Assembly (NCBI GenBank): GCA_017647065.1
Contig: JAGCLI010000088.1
Coordinates: forward strand, 1 to 9,562
Direction of reading: 5' to 3'
From: Bacteroidales bacterium
GTDB taxonomy: Bacteria; Bacteroidota; Bacteroidia; Bacteroidales; P3
Length of the DNA: 9,562 nt
Each line of letters begins with the position of its first letter. The first letter of the stretch is position 1. The notes under the pieces were generated by a model. That model had not been told where the DNA came from, did no database searches, and worked only from the letters and a program-made list of their open reading frames with translations. Position numbers and translations under genes: made by a program. This document shows positions 5,537 to 9,562 of this stretch, piece by piece.

Positions 5537-7039
5537 ATGATTAACGATTTAATGAATAAAATTATTCAAAAACGCTTGCCTCAAATAGAGAATTACATGA
5601 AAAATCCTATTGAAGTGCAAGATAATATTTTGAAGACAATTATTAAATCAGCACAAGAAACTGTATGGGGAAAGTTTTATGATTATAAAAACATAAAATC
5701 TTGGACAGATTTCAACAGTAAAGTTCCTATAAATACATACGAAAATCTTCAACCATTCTTTGAACGAGTTAGATCAGGAGAATACAATGTTTTATGGCCA
5801 ACAGAAATTAGACGTTTTTCAAAATCTTCTGGCACAACTTCTGCAAAATCTAAATTCATCCCTGTTAGTGAAGAATGTTTAAACGAATGCCACTACAAAG
5901 CAGGCAAAGACATGCTTGCGATTTATTGTAATAATTACAAAAACAACAATAATATCTTTGGCGGAATGAATCTTGCCTTAGGGGGTTCAAAGCATGAAAA
6001 CGAACTAAACAACGATATTTTTTGCGGAGATGTGTCTGCAATAATTATTGATAACCTTCCATTTTGGGCAGAGCTGTATCGAGTTCCTAAAAAAGAGATT
6101 GCACTTATGCCTGAATGGGAGGAAAAACTTAATCGAATGGTTGATTCGATTATAGATGCAAATATAGTGAGTTTATCAGGAGTTCCTTCTTGGATGATGG
6201 TACTTTTGAAAAAGGTTATCGAAAAAACAAATAAGAATATAGAGGAATTATGGCCTAATCTTGAAGTTTACTTCCACGGAGGTGTTAGTTTTTCTCCTTA
6301 CAGAAGTCAATTTGAATCCATTTTGCCTGAAAAAATGAGATATATGGAGACTTACAATGCCTCAGAAGGCTTTTTCGGATTACAAGACGACCCAAATAAA
6401 GATTCAATGTTACTTTTATTGGATTACGGCATTTATTACGAATTCTTACCTATTGATCAACTCAATTCAAACAATCCAAAAGTTGTAAATCTCGCTGATG
6501 TGGAAATCGGAAAGAATTATGCAATCATCATAAGTACTAATGCAGGACTTTGGAGATATATGATTGGCGACACAATCTCTTTTACCGAAAAATATCCTTA
6601 TAGATTTAAAATTACAGGTCGTACAAAAAATTTCATAAATGCTTGTGGAGAAGAATTGATTGTTGATAATGCGATAAAAGCTTTTGAAAAAGTTTGTCCT
6701 ATTACCAACTCTATGATTAGTGAATATACAGCAGCACCTTTATTTATTAAGGATACAAATGAGACAACACACCAATGGATTATGGAGTTTGAAAAAGAAC
6801 CTGAGGATTTTTCACTTTTCTGTAATTTATTTGACAAAGCCTTACAAGAAACAAACTCTGATTATGAAGCAAAGCGATATAAAGATTTTGTTTTAAAGCA
6901 ACCTAAAATTCTTAAAGTACCTCAGGGAACTTTTTATCAATGGCTAAAATCAAAAGGTAAATTAGGTGGACAACATAAAGTACCTCGTTTATCTAATGAA
7001 AGGACTTTTATTGAAGAAATATTAAAACAAATACAATAG
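5537..7039 (+). CDS. GH3-like acyl-adenylating enzyme (ANL superfamily)
   Basis: Homologue of the plant GH3 ('auxin-responsive promoter') proteins, which adenylate a carboxylic acid with ATP and join it to an amino acid. Visible motifs: phosphate loop SKSSGTTSAKSKFIP (95-109), VSLSGVPSWMMVLLKK (211-226), the second ATP motif METYNASEGFFG (270-281), the third LWRYMIGDTISF (338-349) with D345 expected to hold the ribose, and KITGRTKNFINACGEEL (358-374) at the hinge to the C-terminal lobe, followed by a mobile domain that ends in a conserved HKVPRLSNER. At 500 residues it is shorter than plant GH3s (about 600) but normal for bacterial members. It is probably cytoplasmic, with no signal peptide or membrane helix. 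The substrate in Bacteroidetes is unknown; conjugation of an acyl acid to an amino acid is the family-based guess. It starts 15 bases after the permease gene and ends 2 bases before sufE. Confidence 0.88.
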   Translation: MINDLMNKIIQKRLPQIENYMKNPIEVQDNILKTIIKSAQETVWGKFYDYKNIKSWTDFNSKVPINTYENLQPFFERVRSGEYNVLWPTEIRRFSKSSGTTSAKSKFIPVSEECLNECHYKAGKDMLAIYCNNYKNNNNIFGGMNLALGGSKHENELNNDIFCGDVSAIIIDNLPFWAELYRVPKKEIALMPEWEEKLNRMVDSIIDANIVSLSGVPSWMMVLLKKVIEKTNKNIEELWPNLEVYFHGGVSFSPYRSQFESILPEKMRYMETYNASEGFFGLQDDPNKDSMLLLLDYGIYYEFLPIDQLNSNNPKVVNLADVEIGKNYAIIISTNAGLWRYMIGDTISFTEKYPYRFKITGRTKNFINACGEELIVDNAIKAFEKVCPITNSMISEYTAAPLFIKDTNETTHQWIMEFEKEPEDFSLFCNLFDKALQETNSDYEAKRYKDFVLKQPKILKVPQGTFYQWLKSKGKLGGQHKVPRLSNERTFIEEILKQIQ

Positions 7040-7041
7040 AT

Positions 7042-7470
7042 ATGAGCATACAAGAAATAGAACAAGAAATCATTGAAGAATTTTCAAACTTTGAAGATTG
7101 GATGGATAAATATAGCTACATAATTGAAATAGGTAATTCTTGTCCAATCATAGAAGAAAAGGAGAAAACAGAAAATAATCTTATAAAAGGTTGTCAATCG
7201 AGAGTTTGGGTAAGTGCTAAATTAGACGAAAATGGACTTATGCAAATTACTGCAGATAGTGATGCAGTGATAACAAAGGGTATAATTACCCTTCTTTTAA
7301 GAGTATTTAATAATCAAAAACCTCAGGACGTTTATTCAGCAGAATTAAAATTTGTTGATGAAATTGGATTAAAATCACACCTTTCTCCTACTCGTTCAAA
7401 CGGTCTTTTAAGTATGATAAAACAAATAAAACTTTACGCTTTGGCTTTTAGCGTAAAACAAAATCAATAA
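7042..7470 (+). CDS. sufE: SufE-family sulfur-transfer protein
   Basis: Accepts persulfide sulfur from the cysteine desulfurase SufS and hands it to the SufBCD scaffold during Fe-S cluster assembly; it also stimulates SufS. The key loop is intact: IKGCQSRVWV (48-57) puts the acceptor cysteine at position 51, the same number as in E. coli SufE. The C-terminal helix motif LSPTRSNGLLSMI, found across the family, is also present. Length (142 residues) and acidic N-terminus are typical. It begins 2 bases after the GH3 gene stop and ends 2 bases before a DUF59 gene, which supports a small Fe-S unit. The sufBCDS genes are not in the window and presumably lie elsewhere. Confidence 0.95.
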   Translation: MSIQEIEQEIIEEFSNFEDWMDKYSYIIEIGNSCPIIEEKEKTENNLIKGCQSRVWVSAKLDENGLMQITADSDAVITKGIITLLLRVFNNQKPQDVYSAELKFVDEIGLKSHLSPTRSNGLLSMIKQIKLYALAFSVKQNQ

Positions 7471-7472
7471 TT

Positions 7473-7796
7473 ATGGAGAAGAACATAGAAAAGGAAATAT
7501 TAAAAGACAGAATAATTCAACGTCTAAAAACAATTCACGACCCAGAAATACCTTTAAACATTTACGAACTTGGGTTAATCTATGAAATTGACATAGATAA
7601 CAATAACGATGTTTTGATTGTAATGACTTTAACTGCACCTAATTGTCCTGTTGCAGAGAGTTTACCTTTGGAAGTTGAAGAAGCAGTAAAACAAACCGAA
7701 GGAGTAAATAATGTTCAAGTGCAAATAACCTTTGAACCTGCTTGGTCAATGGATAAATTAAGCGATGAAGCAAAACTCGAACTTGGATTCTTATAA
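7473..7796 (+). CDS. DUF59/MIP18-family Fe-S cluster assembly factor (SufT-like)
   Basis: Small cytoplasmic protein of the MIP18 (DUF59) family, whose members (SufT, the PaaD N-terminal region, eukaryotic CIA2) help mature Fe-S proteins. Landmarks: IHDPEIPLNIYELGLIYEI (21-39) with the characteristic DPEIP, the active-site-like TAPNCPVAESLP (54-65) with the invariant cysteine C58, and the hydrophobic strand VQVQITFEPAW (81-91). The C-terminal EAKLELGFL is also a family ending, which shows that the reading frame is real even though its last 32 bases overlap the next gene. 107 residues is the single-domain length. It lies 2 bases after sufE. A strict SufT assignment cannot be made without phylogeny, so the symbol is left empty. 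Confidence 0.9.
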   Translation: MEKNIEKEILKDRIIQRLKTIHDPEIPLNIYELGLIYEIDIDNNNDVLIVMTLTAPNCPVAESLPLEVEEAVKQTEGVNNVQVQITFEPAWSMDKLSDEAKLELGFL

Positions 7797-8847
7797 TAAA
7801 CCTATAATAAAATTACTTAAAGACCCAATAAGTCTTATCAGTATTGTTGTTATAGGAGTATTTTTATTTCTTTCTATCGGAGCATATTTTGTTTGTCCCG
7901 ACTCAACTCCTTATGCAAATGAACAACACTTAGAGATAGCCGTAAAAAAGCCTGGTTTTAGCATAAAATTTCTTTGTTTTAAAAATTTAAATCAAAGAAA
8001 AAATAATTTTTTTCAAAGACTTTTTTACGGCCAACCCTCAGAATATATTTCAACTCCAATTTACAAAGATTGGAAGCAAGGAGATAATCATTTTGTTGAA
8101 ACATACACAGGCGATAGTCCTAATAATGGTGAAATAATTTGCATAAATCCCGATTCAGATTATAAAATAGAAAAACGCACTTACTATTTAGGCACAGATA
8201 GATATGGCCGTTGTTTACTATCTCAATTGATTGTTGGAACAAGAGTTTCAATTGCTGTAGGGCTTATTTCACTTATCATTTCATTATTCATTGGCATTAC
8301 ACTCGGAGCCTTAGCTGGATATTTCGGAGGTTGGATTGATAATGTGATTATGTGGTTAATCAATGTAGTGTGGTCAATTCCAACAGTACTTTTAGTAGTT
8401 GCTATAACATTTGCATTAGGCAAAGGATTTTGGCAAGTCTTTATTGCAATAGGTCTTACAATGTGGGTAGATATAGCAAGAATGGTAAGAGGGCAAGTAA
8501 AGAGTTTAAAAGAAAAAGAATTTGTTACAGCAGCAAAAGCCTTAGGATTTAGTAACACAAGAATAATCTCAAAACACATACTTCCAAACATAATAGGCCC
8601 AATCACTGTTATATCAGCATCAAACTTTGCAAGTGCAATTTTACAAGAAGCAGGATTAAGTTTTCTTGGTTTAGGAGTTCAACCACCTATGCCTTCTTGG
8701 GGCAGTATCATAAAAGAGAATTACGGATACATAATCTTAGATGCAGCATATATGGCAATAGCACCGGGAATTGCAATAATGCTTTTAGTACTTTGCTTCT
8801 TCGCCTTAGGAAGTGGCATAAGGAAAGTAATAGATGTAAGAAATTAA
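7765..8847 (+). CDS. OppC/DppC-like ABC transporter permease with large periplasmic insertion
   Basis: Inner-membrane subunit of a peptide/nickel-type ABC importer. Helix 1 spans about 21-42. The region 43-140 is a long periplasmic insert, larger than in ordinary OppC, rich in charged and aromatic residues. The standard permease core follows: LGTDRYGRCLLSQLIVGTR (142-160), helices near 160-185, 195-219, 222-240 and later, the EAA loop EFVTAAKALGFSNTRIISKH (252-271) that docks on the ATPase, the LQEAGLSFLGLGVQPPMPSW segment (293-312) typical of OppC, and a final helix near 330-348. At 360 residues it exceeds the roughly 300 usual for OppC. The start at 7765 lies 32 bases inside the previous gene, in the +1 frame; no ATG occurs between there and helix 1, so this start is preferred. 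OppB, ATPase and binding protein are absent from the window. Substrate unknown. Confidence 0.9.
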   Translation: MKQNSNLDSYNKPIIKLLKDPISLISIVVIGVFLFLSIGAYFVCPDSTPYANEQHLEIAVKKPGFSIKFLCFKNLNQRKNNFFQRLFYGQPSEYISTPIYKDWKQGDNHFVETYTGDSPNNGEIICINPDSDYKIEKRTYYLGTDRYGRCLLSQLIVGTRVSIAVGLISLIISLFIGITLGALAGYFGGWIDNVIMWLINVVWSIPTVLLVVAITFALGKGFWQVFIAIGLTMWVDIARMVRGQVKSLKEKEFVTAAKALGFSNTRIISKHILPNIIGPITVISASNFASAILQEAGLSFLGLGVQPPMPSWGSIIKENYGYIILDAAYMAIAPGIAIMLLVLCFFALGSGIRKVIDVRN

Positions 8848-8868
8848 AAAAAAATTAAATGGTTAAAA

Positions 8869-8896
8869 TAAAAGAAACTTTTTATCGTTTCTTTTA
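8869..8896 (+). terminator. Possible terminator hairpin after the six-gene operon
   Basis: A perfect 10-bp stem (TAAAAGAAAC at 8869-8878 with GTTTCTTTTA at 8887-8896) encloses an 8-base loop, 21 bases after the permease stop codon. The stem has few G-C pairs and the T run lies in its 3' arm, with only AATT after it, so it may be a weak terminator. The rest of the 92-base gap is A+T-rich; no clear TAnnTTTG promoter for the following TolC-like gene was found. Confidence 0.4.
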
Positions 8897-8939
8897 AATT
8901 GATAAGAAATTTAATAAGGTAAAAAATTCAAAATTAAAA

Positions 8940-9562
8940 ATGGCAAAAAAGAAGTTTTCAACTGTTAAAATTGCATTTGCTATCAGTATTTTTTTACTGA
9001 CACAAAGCACTTACGGTCAAGAACCGACAAAACCTGAAACATTAGAGTTGGATTTAGCCACTGCACTCACTATTGCACACGACAATAATCCAACTATAAA
9101 AATTGCAGAACTTGAAATCGAAAGAGTAGATTATAGCAAAAGAGAAGCATTAGGCAACCTACTCCCTTCACTTTCAGCATCAGGACAATACACCAATAAC
9201 ATAATGAAATCAGTTATGTTTATGCCTGAAAGTTTCTCGGCAATGATGGGAGGACAAAAGTATATGGAAATAGGATACAAAAACTCCTACACAGCAACCG
9301 TATCAGCCGCACTACCATTAGTAAACTTTTCTCTTTGGGAACAAATAAAGAGTAAACAAAACGAAATAGATATAATAATAGAAAAGTCAAGAGCGTCAAA
9401 ATTAGATATGACTAAGCAAGTAAAAGACGCATACTTTGCAGTATTATTAGCAAAAAATAGTTTAAACGTATTAGAACGTAGCATAAACAACGCAAAAGAA
9501 ACATTAAAAACTACAAAAGCCTCATACGAACAAGGAGTTGTTTCAGAATATGACTATATCAG
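8940..9562 (+). CDS. TolC-family outer membrane efflux protein, 3' end outside window
   Basis: Partial gene: 207 codons from the ATG to the right edge with no stop. TolC-like proteins form outer-membrane/periplasmic channels for RND or ABC efflux pumps and type I secretion. The product begins with a Sec signal peptide: positive MAKKKFSTVK, hydrophobic core IAFAISIFLL, and likely cleavage after STYG (26) before QEPT. The OEP repeat then starts: LDLATALTIAHDNNPTIKIA, EIERVDYSKREALGNLLPSL, a strand-like SASGQYTNN, a methionine-rich loop (IMKSVMFMPESFSAMMGG), then YTATVSAALPLVNFSLWEQI and a long helix with the KDAYFAVLLAKNSLNVLE pattern of the family. The start fits because the signal peptide begins at once; only an A-rich leader precedes it. 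Membrane-fusion and pump genes would be expected to the right, outside the window. Separate from the upstream operon by 92 bases. Confidence 0.9.
   Translation, partial: MAKKKFSTVKIAFAISIFLLTQSTYGQEPTKPETLELDLATALTIAHDNNPTIKIAELEIERVDYSKREALGNLLPSLSASGQYTNNIMKSVMFMPESFSAMMGGQKYMEIGYKNSYTATVSAALPLVNFSLWEQIKSKQNEIDIIIEKSRASKLDMTKQVKDAYFAVLLAKNSLNVLERSINNAKETLKTTKASYEQGVVSEYDYI

Noticed and set aside
7969..8000. Inverted repeat TTTCTTTG ... CAAAGAAA inside the permease gene, resembling a terminator stem.
   Set aside because: It has a 16-base A+T-rich spacer, lies in the middle of an intact reading frame, and has no associated gene end.
8007..8027. A 21-base match (T7-CAAAGAC-T6-A) between the permease gene and the right arm of the 100-bp palindrome (52-72).
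   Set aside because: Most of the match is T runs. In the permease it encodes an in-frame Phe-Phe-Gln-Arg-Leu-Phe stretch, so it is most simply a chance match in A+T-rich DNA and not a dispersed repeat.
8223..8606. Minus-strand open frame of 127 codons opposite the permease gene.
   Set aside because: It is an antisense shadow of a clearly conserved permease core, with no recognisable domain and no leader or neighbouring gene. The other short frames antisense to, or in another frame of, the named genes were set aside for the same reason.
1..9562. CRISPR arrays, insertion sequences, toxin-antitoxin pairs, riboswitches, defence or biosynthetic clusters.
   Set aside because: Looked for by eye on both strands. 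No spaced direct repeats, transposase or nuclease-like frames, or recognised riboswitch cores were found; the coding space is filled by housekeeping and envelope genes.

Overview
The window looks like a piece of a Bacteroidetes chromosome, most likely from an anaerobic Bacteroidales-type organism. The reasons are strong A+T richness, start codons preceded by A-rich leaders instead of Shine-Dalgarno sequences, promoter elements of the TAnnTTTG / TTTG type, and a gene set typical of that phylum: a queuine tRNA-ribosyltransferase without zinc cysteines followed by an LptF/G permease, a GH3-like protein, and a long OppC-like permease. A rubrerythrin suggests life at low oxygen. The taxonomic call is an inference from style and gene content; no marker gene is present.

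Left part (1-3187), everything on the minus strand. The first 100 bases are a perfect, loopless palindrome ending three bases from the stop codon of a rubredoxin-first ('reverse') rubrerythrin gene. It contains a credible terminator core, but its perfection and its position at the window edge suggest an assembly or library fold-back. Next comes a tRNA-Arg(ACG) gene with its own terminator and a very good phylum-type promoter. Upstream of it lies a tight three-gene operon read leftwards: a membrane-anchored family 2 glycosyltransferase, an ECF-type sigma factor that overlaps it by 10 bases, and a GNAT acetyltransferase 9 bases further on. No anti-sigma factor is visible.

Middle and right part (3284-8847), everything on the plus strand. 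A 96-base divergent spacer leads into a six-gene run with spacings of 0, 15, 2, 2 and -32 bases: tgt (queuosine in tRNA), an LptF/LptG-type permease (lipopolysaccharide export), a GH3/ANL acyl-adenylating enzyme of unknown substrate, sufE (sulfur transfer for Fe-S clusters), a DUF59/MIP18 Fe-S maturation protein, and an OppC-like ABC permease with a large periplasmic insertion. The spacing suggests one transcript although the functions are mixed. After a short A+T-rich gap with a possible terminator hairpin, a TolC-family outer membrane efflux protein starts at 8940 and runs off the right edge.

I found no mobile element, CRISPR array, toxin-antitoxin pair or defence system. The points most worth checking are the 100-base palindrome, the loss of all three zinc-ligand cysteines in Tgt with the histidine kept, the GH3 enzyme of unknown substrate, the A19-U56 tertiary pair in the tRNA, and the solitary OppC-like permease.
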